DNA from: Amia ocellicauda
Taxonomy: Eukaryota; Chordata; Actinopteri; Amiiformes; Amiidae
NCBI RefSeq assembly: GCF_036373705.1
Contig: NC_089855.1
Span: 3,372,501 to 3,436,500 of the forward strand
Direction: 5' to 3'
Length of the DNA: 64,000 nucleotides
Position 1 is the first letter of the stretch, and the number at the start of each line of letters is the position of its first letter. The notes beneath the pieces were generated by a model. That model had not been told where the DNA came from and did not search any database. It saw only the letters and a list, made by a program, of their open reading frames with translations. Position numbers and translations under genes: made by a program. Below are positions 42,885 through 53,471 of this stretch, one piece after another.

Positions 42885-43285
42885 TACGTCACGATATCCC
42901 GCCCTCTTAGAAAAGAGTGGCTTCGGCAGCTCCGGACCCACTACCAAACCCCCCAGCATTCATTTTAAACTCAGATTTCACGTTATGCGTTTCGTGACAG
43001 AGAGAGAGGGAGAGCGAGAGAGAGCTAAAATACATTTAAAAAAACTTTCCCCCTAAGCACTTTACTTAGAGGGCTAGAGTAATTTAATCAGTTCTAAAGA
43101 TAAAGAATGTAAGAAAATAATGTGGTATATCGTAACATTTGTAAGCCAGGATAAGGGACTGTTAAGAAATTGAACAATATCTTAAGTTTAAATATTATGA
43201 ACTTTTAAGACAGTTAGAAGGCCTTTACTAGAAGGTGTTTAACTAAAAAAAGAATGAATTCACAACAAGATAAATAAAGAGAGAG

Positions 43286-43343
<58 letters not shown>

Positions 43344-43658
43344 CTATTACTGAAACAATGGAGCTATTCTAACTTATTGGGGGGTGGGTCACAACCCCCA
43401 GGACCTGAAACGTTCACACTCTGAACATTCACACTCTCCGGCAAGAACAAAGGCCTGCAGAACTAATCAGTGTGGGTGGAGGTAGGGGGGATAGGGGAGA
43501 GAGAAGGACAGGAGGATCAGGGGGTCATCGGGTTCATCGTGGGGGGTTAGGGCGCTATGGGTGTACACTTCCGTCCGAATATGACGTAGGTATAATAAAC
43601 AAGTGACGTAACATGCCATAAAATATATGGAAACGCCTATGGCGCCCCCCATTCTACT
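42885..43658 (-). repeat. Polinton right terminal inverted repeat
   Basis: Inverted counterpart of 29,121-29,842. It has a GATA microsatellite at 43,279-43,341, an extra segment near 43,095-43,145 not in the left repeat, and a CRE-like CTACGTCACG near 42,884-42,893. The last bases ATTCTACT mirror the first bases of the element. Confidence 0.9.
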
Positions 43659-43664
43659 TGGTTG

Positions 43665-45440
43665 AAATCTTGGTGTAGGGAAGAGGGGTTTAGATTTATG
43701 GAGCAATGGACTTTCTTCTGGGATAGATGGGACCTGTACAAACTGGACGGTCTATATCTAAACAGGGGGCTAATGCATTTTGATAGCGTATGTGCAGAGA
43801 AATTGAGAATCTTTTAAACTAGTGACCAGGGGGTCAGGGAGCTCTGACAATGGGACATGTTCCACTAAGGAAAGAAAACAAAAGGAACCTGCTATTAGGA
43901 AAGTCGTGAAATGTTTGTACCTCAATTCCAGGAGAATAAGGAATAAGATGTTGGACTTAGAAGACACAGTGGTGGTACGTGACTATGATGTTGTAGGAGT
44001 GACGGAAACCTGGCTTACAGAAAATGATGGGGATGAATACAAGTTGGAAGGATACACACAGTTTAAGAGAGACAGGCAAAATCGAAGAGGGGGTGGGGTA
44101 GCATGATATGTGGAAAATGACATTGAGGCAGAAGAACTCAAATTAGATCCCAAGAAACGGAACAGAATCTTTCTTGGTGAAACGTTTGAACAAGAGATCC
44201 AGAGGATTAGTGGTAGGAGTGAGTTGCAGACCACCCAACTCAGATATTCAGCAAGATGTTGCATTGTACAGTGTAATCAGGACTGCATGTAGCAAGGATG
44301 TGGATATTATAATGGGGGATTTCAATTTCCCAAACATAGACTGGGAAAGCCCAGTCGGGACTACAGAAGCAGAAATAGAAAAGGTTGAGATGATAAATGA
44401 TGCAGGATAGTGCTCTGTCTGAATGCCAAATATATTATATTCCCACCATGGTTTGCAGCAAGATTGTGTAACCCATGTATGAATGCAGAGCCCGCCTAAT
44501 TATTTCAGTTAAATCGGGTCCTGAGTATTCCTTGTCCACCTATTTATTGAGGGAGTAAAATTTCTCCCGATCAGTAAATGACTGCGTTCTAACTCAATTT
44601 GTCAGGGAACCAACCAGAGAGAGTGCATGCATTGACTTGATCTTTTCAAATGACCAAGATAGAGTCAGAGGGACACTAGTTAGAGAAAACAATGGCAAAT
44701 TGTGATCACAACATGGTTAGCTTTGAGGAATTATTTCAAAAAACAAGGTCCAAGTCTAAAACAAGGGTGTACAAATTATAGAAAAGCAAACCTTGAAGGT
44801 ATGAGGTGGCACTTAGAAGATGTAGACTGGAGCACATTGGATACAGAGTCAGTTGAAAATGGATTGTTATATTTTAAGAATATACTACCTGAGGCTCAGG
44901 AGAAATTTGTACCAAAACTTTGAAAATTGAGAACCAAAAAACATTGGCCTAAATGGTTTAATAGAAATATGCAGAAAAATATAAAGAGAAAGAAAATGTT
45001 GTATAGCGCATACAAAAGGGATGGAGACTAAACAAAATACATATGTTGAGCTGCAAAGAGATCTTAAGAAAGGGATCAGGAAAGCAAAGAGGGAAATAGA
45101 AAGAAACATAGCTCTTGGAGCTAAAACTCATGCAAAGAGCTTTTTTCAATATTACAACAGCCAGCGGTCAATAAAGGAGGAAGTGAAACAGATAAAGGGC
45201 AAAAATTGAAGTATCTTGGAAAGATGTGGCAAATGTTCTAAATTAGTATTTCACAGAGGTTTTCACAAAAGAAAAAAATGATAACATTCCACAGGTTAAC
45301 AATCAGTCCAAGCAAACCCTGAGAGATCAGGATAAATGAGGAGGAGGTACTAAAGGGACTAGCAGAATTAAAAACAAACAAATTACCTGGGCCAGATGGG
45401 ATATTTCCAACAGTACTTAAAGAAATTAGGGAAATTATAT
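43665..45440 (+). mobile_element. CR1 LINE copy B, piece 3: ORF1 end, ORF2 endonuclease, RT start
   Basis: The CR1 resumes at 43,665 exactly where it stopped at 29,120. It shows the end of the esterase (DRWDLYKLDGLYLNR-like, where the His of the usual SDGLH is changed), then LNSRRIRNK, VVGVTETWL, IIMGDFNFPNIDW, and the RT start KLPGPDGI near 45,385. Frames are broken in several places. A 171-bp insertion sits at 44,404-44,574. The piece ends at an L2 insertion at 45,440. Confidence 0.85.
44404..44574. mobile_element. 171-bp insertion in CR1 copy B, family unknown
   Basis: Compared with copy A, CR1 sequence is interrupted between TAAATGATGC (44,394-44,403) and TAAATGACTGC (44,575-44,585), which look like target duplications. 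The insert has no ORF and I do not see it elsewhere in the window. Confidence 0.6.
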
Positions 45441-45639
45441 GGGCTTTGGGCTTTCATTCAGCGAGCGACGAGCGATCGAGTGAGACAGCGGACGTGCAGA
45501 CGTGACCGGGAGTCTCTGCACCTCTGAAGTGCAGCAAGAGCAACAACAACAGCGACCCACACAGCGCCTGCGCCACGGATCTGCCTCCGAGAAGTGAAGC
45601 AAAAACAATAGCGGTACACAAAAGGGGATTACTGCTAAT

Positions 45640-46377
45640 ATGTCTTTATCTAATGCCATTTACTGTTTGTCGTGCAGCATGTTTACCATGGTTAGATCCG
45701 CCGACCAAAATGATAATTTCACTAGCACAAAATGCATAGTTAATAAGGAGTTGGCGGCTGTGCAGTTTCAGCAGGATCACTAGGTCTCGGTAAAGAGAGG
45801 CTCTAGAAGCGCGAAATCAAGAGCTACAGCTCCGGCGCACCAGTCTCCCATTCGGACCCTGAACAGATTTGAACCCCTCGGCGGCGCGTCTGCTGAGAAG
45901 GGGCTCATTATTGGAGACTCCATAGTTAGAAATATAAAGATTGTGTCACCAGCAGTAGAAGTAAAATGCCTTCCGGGAGCCAGAGTCTCTGACATTGAAG
46001 CTAAATTGGACGAATTGCCAGGCGGCACAGTTTCTACTCTGGTTATTCACGCTGGCACTAACGATATTAGACATAGACAATCAGAGATTTTAAAAATACA
46101 TTTTACATCGCTATGCAAAACAGCAAAAAAATTATGTCAGAATATAATTGTCTCTGGCCCGCTACCAACATTACACAGAGGGTATGAGGCCTTCAGCAGG
46201 CTGTCCTCTGTAAATACCTGGTTGACAAGCTGGTGTGCATCAAATAATTTTGTTTTTGTGAACAATTGGGATTGTTTTTGGGAAAGGCCTGGCTTATACA
46301 GAAGAGATGGGCTCCATCCGAGCTGGAGAGGAGCGCTAATGTTATCTGATAATATAGTTAGTTGTTTAAAAACGTGA
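45640..46377 (+). pseudogene. L2 ORF1 with SGNH-type esterase domain
   Basis: From ATG 45,640 the frame runs to 46,377 except for one TAG at 45,781. The N-terminus is Cys-containing (YCLSCSMF). The esterase shows IIGDSIVRN, then KCLPGARVSDIEAKL, HAGTNDIRH (residues with Gly, Asn and Asp of block III) and RRDGLHPSWRG (catalytic Asp-x-x-His). Esterase-bearing ORF1 proteins are known in CR1 and L2 clade LINEs; the true substrate is unknown. One nonsense codon is the only visible lesion in this ORF. Confidence 0.75.
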
Positions 46378-46639
46378 CTCCTCAGAGCACCGGTCAGGCT
46401 GTAGGCTCGCAGTCCTACAATGCAGTCTGCCTGTAACTCCAAGCATAGCCTGACCCCGATCCTAGATCCCTGCCTGGGGGCATCCAATAAAGTACATAGT
46501 CCTGAGATTAAATCTTATACAAACAAAATGAATAGTTATCCTATTAAAACAGTCATTTGTCATAGGCTTGGATGTATTCCTTCCTCTCGGAGCCCTCGTT
46601 TCAACAATCTAATAAAAGTTAAAACTACAAGACAATTAC

Positions 46640-49051
46640 CTGTTCACATTACTCCTCCCATGTATAAGCTTGCTGTCTTAAACATCCGCTCACTAGCTAG
46701 CAAAGCAGCCTTAATAAATGACACCATAACTGACACACACATAGATGTGCTCACCTTGACTGAGACCTGGTCAAGACCAGACAACACTATTCCATTAGTA
46801 GAAGCCTCCCCTAATGACTTCTCTTACTGCCAGAAGGCCCGTGCAACAGGCCGCGGGGGTGGCTGGCCACCATCTACCGCACAGACCTGTGCCTGTCTAC
46901 TAAGCCATTAGACAGCTTCACATGTTTTAAAATTCACCAGGTAAAATTTAGGCTTAATCCACCTCTTCAGCTTATAGCTATTTATAGGCCACCAGGCCCC
47001 TATTCCTTTTTATGACCGAATTTAGCGATCTCTTATCTGACTTAACCATACATTATGATGAACTCATTATTTTGGGGGACTTTAACATACATATTGACAT
47101 TAAAGACAACCCCCTCACTGTTAGTTTCTTGTCCCTATTGGAGTCTGTAGGCTTCACTCAGCATGTGTCAGGACCCACACATCATCACAATCACACACTA
47201 GATCTAGTTATTACCCGTGGGGTACAGATTCACAACCTAATAATATCATCCCAAAACCAGACGATTTCCGACCACTGCCTTATTACATTTGAGCTGCCAG
47301 GAGTAGAATCGGACACACAGGAGAGGAATATAGAAACTCGCTGCCTAAATCCCACTGCTATTCATAAATTCACTACCCTGTTGCCAAATGCTAGCTTTAT
47401 CAAAAAGGATCTGAAGATGAATTATTCAATAATTTCAACAATACACTAAGCACTGCTTTAGATACAGTAGCCCCATTAAGGACATGACAAATTAAACCAA
47501 CAAAACACTCACAATGGTTTGACGAACACACTCGCTCACTTAAAAACAGAATGCCGTAGATGTGAGCGTAAATGGAGAGAAGCAAAACTAGAGGTCTTCC
47601 ACATGGCATGGAATGACAGTATAATAAGATACAAGCAGCCCTGTCCTCTGCTAGGTCTGCCTACTACTCCAATTTAATAGAGACGCATAAGAATAACCCG
47701 CGTTTTCTTTTTAATACAATAGTGACACTTACTAACCAGCAGGTAAAGCCTTCAGAGGTTATCCCCCCGAATTTCACCTGTAGTGACTTCATGGATCATT
47801 TCAATAGCAAAGTTAACGGCATTAGAAAACAGATAGAACAGGAAACATACACAGATACTATAGCCGACACATGCAGTCCTTCACAGCCGCTGCCTACCTT
47901 GGACTCGTTTAACACAGTAAATCACCAGGAATTGGTCTCCTTAATTACTAAAATGAAAACAACAACCTGCGCACTAGACCCTATACCCACTAAACTGCTA
48001 AAACAATCTCTTCCATTAATTATTCACATAATACACAATATTATTAATGTCAAACAGACTCCAATATGTACAGATTAACGAGAACCACTCAAATTTAACT
48101 GAGGTTAAGTATGGAGTCCCACAGGGCTCAGTCCTCGGACCTATACTTTTTTCATTGTACATGCTCCCTTTAGCTGATATCATTCGACGACATAATATTA
48201 ACTTTCACAGTTACGCAGACGACACAATTATATCTGTCAGTAAATCCTAACAACACCATAGACCTAGAAAAACTAATGTGCTGTCTGTCTGAGATTAAAA
48301 TATGGATGACAAAAAAATTGTCTTATGCTTAATTCTGACAAAACAGAAGTCATAATTTTAGGAGACAAAAATTGAACTGTTCATCATGCACTAACAAAAC
48401 TGAGTAATGATAAGTTTAATTTCTCCCCTAAGGAGATGGCACGAAACCTGGGTGTCATCAGTGATCATAATCTATCTTTTGAATCACACATTCAGAATGT
48501 GTCGAGATCTTCCTTCCTCCAGCTCAGAAAGATTGCTAGACTAAAACAATTCCTCTCGTTACAGGACACTGAGAAATTGATACACGCATTTGTTACATCT
48601 AGATTGGATTACTGTAATGCCATTCTGTCAGGCAGCACAAACAGAGCTATTCCTGCACTTCAGTCCAAAATGCTGCTGCAAGAATCCTAACAAAAACAAA
48701 AAAGCATGAACACATCACTCCAATATTGGCTTCTCTTTACTGGCTGCCCGTGCACTACATAGACTTTAAAGTGCTCTTATTAACATTTAAAGCACTAAAG
48801 GGACTGGCACCTCCCTACCTAAAAGATCTCCTTATCGAATACACTCCAGGTCGGCCATTGAGATCACAGGAAGATAGTTACTTAGCGCTCCCTAAAATAC
48901 ACAAGAAAAGCGCAGGTGGTAGATCATTCAGTTATAGGGCTCCGAAGCTGTGGAACGATCTTCCAGCCAATGTAAGAGATGCCCCCTCTGTCTTAGCCTT
49001 TAAATCACGTCTGAAGACTCATCTGTTTAGTCTCTGTTTTTCTAGCCCATA
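46640..49051 (+). pseudogene. L2 ORF2 (endonuclease and RT remnants)
   Basis: Endonuclease pieces are LAVLNIRSLASK and LTLTETWSR (about 46,670-46,770) and then DELIILGDFNIHID near 47,060 and [10 protein letters not shown] near 47,270. The RT is reduced to DPIPTKLLK (about 47,980), [16 protein letters not shown] near 48,115 and the catalytic YADDT near 48,220, with the palm region before VPQG deleted. The C-terminal part (YWLPVHYIDFK, APKLWNDLPANVR) is readable near 48,730-49,040. Several frameshifts. Not functional. Confidence 0.8.
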
Positions 49052-49969
49052 GTGCCGCCGGTGTGCCATGGACATGCAATTGCACAACTGTCTTTGGAAA
49101 TGTCCTGCACTGCATGACCAGTATCTGAGCTCGACTGCCCTCTTGTCTTCCAGCAACAACCTCCTCTGAGGGTCCAACGAGGCACCTCGTCCCCCACCAT
49201 GGAAGTCTGATGAGGCACAACCCATCCCAGAAGCACCTCACCACGGAGGGTCAACGGGGCATTCACACCCAAGGTTTGATGAGCCATTGCAACCCAAAGC
49301 CTGTTGATGGTCCAAACCCTCCACCCCCGATGGCCAGTGAGAGGCCTCCTCCAGAGGGATGAGCACAACAAGCAGCATCGATAAAAAACATTCTGATCTC
49401 CTTGCTGCTGTAATAACTATACTGCCTGGAGGGGAGGCAACCATTAGGCCTAGGCCCTAAGCCGTGGACCCCCAGAGATTCATTTTCTCCTACATGCCAT
49501 TCATAGGAGTTTTTTTGTTTTTCTCTCCTCCGTGCCTAAATGGTTTATTTACTTAAATGTTCACTCACTTTATTCTAGATCATGTAAAATGTTTACAGGT
49601 CTATAATTGATTTTATTGTATTTATGTTTTTTATTTTGCTGTATGTTTGTTGTATGTTTTCCAGTCTGTAAAGCGCTCTGTGGCTACCCTGCGAAGGGCG
49701 CTATACAAATAAAAATTGATTTAATTGATTGATTGATATACAGTGAGGGAAAAAAGTATTTGATCCCCTGCTGATTTTGTACATTTGCCCACTGACAAAA
49801 AAATGATCAGTCTATAATTTTAATGGTAGGTGTATTTTAACAGTGAGAGACAGAATAACAGCAAAAAAATCCAGAAAAATGCATTTCAAAAAAGTTATAA
49901 ATTGATTTGCATGTTAATGAGGGAAATAAGTATTTGATCCCCTATCAATCAGCAAGATTTCTGGCTCCC

Positions 49970-50064
49970 AGGTGTCTTTTATACAGGTAACGAGCTGAGA
50001 TTAGGAGCACTCTCTTAAAGGGAGTGCTCCTAATCTCAGCTCGTTACCTGTATAAAAGACACCT
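49970..50064. repeat. Near-perfect 95-bp palindrome in Tc1 #3
   Basis: Arms AGGTGTCTTTTATACAGGT... and its complement meet at a centre near 50,017, with one internal mismatch over about 47 bp per arm. It lies between the outer inverted end and the transposase ATG. The copy in Tc1 #4 (53,702-53,796) has two more mismatches. Confidence 0.85.
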
Positions 50065-50106
50065 GTCCACAGAAGCAATCAATCAATCAGATTCCAAACT
50101 CTCACC

Positions 50107-50872
50107 ATGGCCAAGACCAAAGAGCTGTCCAAGGTTGTCAGGGACAAGATTGTAGACCTACACATGGCTGGAATGGGCTACAAGACCATCGCCAAACAGC
50201 TTGGTGAGAAGGTAACAACAGTTGGTGCGATTATTCGAAATTGGAAGAAACACAAAATAACTGTCAGTCTCCCTCGGTCTGGGGCTCCATGCAAGATCTC
50301 ACCTCGTGGAGTTTCAATAATCATGAGAACGGTGAGGAATCAGCCCAGAACTACACGGGAGGATCTTGTTAATGATCTCAAGGCAGCTGGGACCATAGTC
50401 ACCAAGAAAACAATTGGTAACACACTATGCCATGAAGGACTGAAATCCTGCAGCACCCGCAAGGTCCCCCTGTTCAAGAAAGCACATGTACAGGCCCGTC
50501 TGAAGTTTGCCAATGAACATCTGAATGATTCAGAGGAGAACTGGGTGAAAGTGTTGGGGTCAGATGAGACCAAAATCGAGCTCTTTGGCATCAACTCAAC
50601 TCGCCGTGTTTGGAGGAGGAGGAATGACCCCAAGAACACCATCCCCACCGTCAAACATGGAGGTGGAAACATTATGCTTTGGGGGTGTTTTTCTGCTAAG
50701 GGGACAGGACAACTGCACCGCATCAAAGGGACGATGGACGGGGCCATGTACCATCAAATCTTGGGTGAGAACCTCCTTCCCTCAGCCAGGGCATTGAAAA
50801 TTGGTCGTGGATGGGTATTCCAGCATGACAATGATGTGTGCAAACCTGGTGGCCAACTACAAGAAACGTCTG
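50107..50872 (+). pseudogene. Tc1-like transposase (copy #3), C-terminus missing
   Basis: ATG 50,107 opens with [18 protein letters not shown] (first helix-turn-helix), then GYKTIAKQL and [10 protein letters not shown] (second). The first catalytic Asp is in [12 protein letters not shown] and the second in FQHDND, right after which a deletion (shared with copy #4) removes the segment with the third catalytic residue. At 50,872 the frame runs into L2 sequence, so the apparent 305-codon protein is a chimera created by the duplication and not a real gene product. Confidence 0.85.
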
Positions 50873-53471
50873 GAGTCTGTAGGCTTCACTCAGCATGTGT
50901 CAGGACCCACACATCATCACAATCACACACTAGATCTAGTTATTACCCGTGGGGTACAGATTCACAACCTAATAATATCATCCCAAAACCAGACGATTTC
51001 CAACCACTGCCTTATTACATTTGAGCTGCCAGGAGTAGAATCGGACACACAGGAGAGGAATATAGAAACTCGCTGCCTAAATCCCACTGCTATTCATAAA
51101 TTCACTACCCTGTTGCCAAATGCTAGCTTTATCAAAAAGGATCTGAAGATGAATTATTCAATAATTTCAACAATACACTAAGCACTGCTTTAGATACAGT
51201 AGCCCCATTAAGGACATGACAAATTAAACCAACAAAACACTCACCATGGTTTGACGAACACACTCGCTCACTTAAAAACAGAATGCCGTAGATGTGAGCG
51301 TAAATGGAGAGAAGCAAAACTAGAGGTCTTCCACATGGCATGGAATGACAGTATAATAAGATACAAGCAGCCCTGTCCTCTGCTAGGTCTGCCTACTACT
51401 CCAATTTAACAGAGACGCATAAGAATAACCCGCGTTTTCTTTTTAATACAATAGTGACACTTACTAACCAGCAGGTAAAGCCTTCAGAGGTTATCCCCCC
51501 GAATTTCACCTGTAGTGACTTCATGGATCATTTCAATAGCAAAGTTAACGGCATTAGAAAACAGATAGAACAGGAAACATACACAGATACTATAGCCGAC
51601 ACATGCAGTCCTTCACAGCCCCTGCCTACCTTGGACTCGTTTAACATAGTAAATCACCAGGAATTGGTCTCCTTAATTACTAAAATGAAAACAACAACCT
51701 GCGCACTAGACCCTATACCCACTAAACTGCTAAAACAATCTCTTCCATTAATTATTCACATAATACACAATATTATTAATGTCAAACAGACTCCAATATG
51801 TACAGATTAACGAGAACCACTCAAATTTAACTGAGGTTAAGTATGGAGTCCCACAGGGCTCAGTCCTCGGACCTATACTTTTTTCATTGTACATGCTCCC
51901 TTTAGCTGATATCATTCGACGACATAATATTAACTTTCACAGTTACGCAGACGACACAATTATATCTGTCAGTAAATCCTAACAACACCATAGACCTAGA
52001 AAAACTAATGTGCTGTCTGTCTGAGATTAAAATATGGATGACAAAAACATTTCTTATGCTTAATTCTGACAAAACAGAAGTCATAATTTTAGGAGACAAA
52101 AATTGAACTGTTCATCATGCACTAAAAAAACTGAGTAATGATAAGTTTAATTTCTCCCCTAAGGAGATGGCACGAAACCTGGGTGTCATCAGTGATCATA
52201 ATCTATCTTTTGAATCACACATTCAGAATGTGTCGAGATCTTCCTTCCTCCAGCTCAGAAAGATTGCTAGACTAAAACAATTCCTCTCATTACAGGACAC
52301 TGAGAAATTGATACACGCATTTGTTACATCTAGATTGGATTACTGTAATGCCATTCTGTCAGGCAGCACAAACAGAGCTATTCCTGCACTTCAGTCCAAA
52401 ATGCTGCTGCAAGAATCCTAACAAAAACAAAAAAGCATGAACACATCACTCCAATATTGGCTTCTCTTTACTGGCTGCCCGTGCACTACATAGACTTTAA
52501 AGTGCTCTTATTAACATTTAAAGCACTAAAGGGACTGGCACTTCCCTACCTAAAAGATCTCCTTATCGAATACACTCCAGGTCGGCCATTGAGATCACAG
52601 GAAGCCAGTTACTTAGCGCTCCCTAAAATACACAAGAAAAGCGCAGGTGGTAGATCATTCAGTTATAGGGCTCCGAAGCTGTGGAACGATCTTCCAGCCA
52701 ATGTAAGAGATGCCCCCTCTGTCTTAGCCTTTAAATCACGTCTGAAGACTCATCTGTTTAGTCTCTGTTTTTCTAGCCCATAGTGCCGCCGGTGTGCCAT
52801 GGACATGCAATTGCACAACTGTCTTTGGAAATGTCCTGCACTGCATGACCAGTATCTGAGCTCGACTGCCCTCTTGTCTTCCAGCAACAACCTCCTCTGA
52901 GGGTCCAACGAGGCACCTCGTCCCCCACCATGGAAGTCTGATGAGGCACAACCCATCCCAGAAGCACCTCACCACGGAGGGTCAACGGGGCATTCACACC
53001 CAAGGTTTGATGAGCCATTGCAACCCAAAGCCTGTTGATGGTCCAAACCCTCCACCCCCGATGGCCAGTGAGAGGCCTCCTCCAGAGGGATGAGCACAAC
53101 AAGCAGCATCGATAAAAAACATTCTGATCTCCTTGCTGCTGTAATAACTATACTGCCTGGAGGGGAGGCAACCATTAGGCCTAGGCCCTAAGCCGTGGAC
53201 CCCCAGAGATTCATTTTCTCCTACATGCCATTCATAGGAGTTTTTTTGTTTTTCTCTCCTCCGTGCCTAAATGGTTTATTTACTTAAATGTTCACTCACT
53301 TTATTCTAGATCATGTAAAATGTTTACAGGTCTATAATTGATTTTATTGTATTTATGTTTTTTATTTTGCTGTATGTTTGTTGTATGTTTTCCAGTCTGT
53401 AAAGCGCTCTGTGGCTACCCTGCGAAGGGCGCTATACAAATAAAAATTGATTTAATTGATTGATTGATATA
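50873..53471 (+). mobile_element. L2-like LINE 3' half, duplicated copy
   Basis: Repeats 47,141-49,740 with the same RT deletion and the same L2 tail, again followed by a TA and a Tc1-like element. The shared deletion shows the duplication came after the deletion. Confidence 0.9.

Larger units (their letters stand above)
29121..43658. mobile_element. Polinton/Maverick (endogenous polintovirus-like element), 14.5 kb, inactivated
   Basis: The element starts AGTAGAAT and ends ATTCTACT, with a perfect 6-bp target duplication TGGTTG (29,115-29,120 and 43,659-43,664). Polintons are known for AG...CT ends, 6-bp duplications and long terminal inverted repeats, all seen here. Gene content supports this: protein-primed DNA polymerase B, retroviral-type integrase with a chromodomain, a double-jelly-roll-type major capsid protein and a penton-like minor capsid protein. 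The packaging ATPase and the adenovirus-type protease were not found. A Tc1-like element splits the capsid gene. It lies inside CR1 copy B. Confidence 0.95.
45441..49738 (+). mobile_element. L2-like LINE with esterase ORF1, internally deleted RT
   Basis: It has a GC-rich 5' UTR, ORF1 with an SGNH esterase, ORF2 with APE endonuclease and RT pieces, and a 3' end TGTAAAGCGCTCTGTGG...GAAGGGCGCTATAC followed by GATT units, which is the typical L2 3' tail. The RT palm is missing a large block between codons near 48,050, so it cannot be autonomous. It is inserted in CR1 copy B. Confidence 0.85.
49741..50872 (+). mobile_element. Tc1-like transposon #3, truncated by the duplication junction
   Basis: Begins CAGTGAGGGAAAAAAGTATT after TA (49,739-49,740) directly at the L2 tail. 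The 5' part holds a near-perfect hairpin at 49,970-50,064. The element stops at the junction 50,872, so its 3' inverted repeat is missing. Confidence 0.9.

Noticed and set aside
29434..43341. TATC/GATA runs as a CRISPR-like or satellite array
   Set aside because: Simple tetranucleotide repeats without spacers, located symmetrically in the inverted repeats.
49005..49444. Overlapping minus-strand frames conserved at 52,736-53,175
   Set aside because: Their conservation is explained by the tandem duplication; they lie antisense to the L2 3' region.
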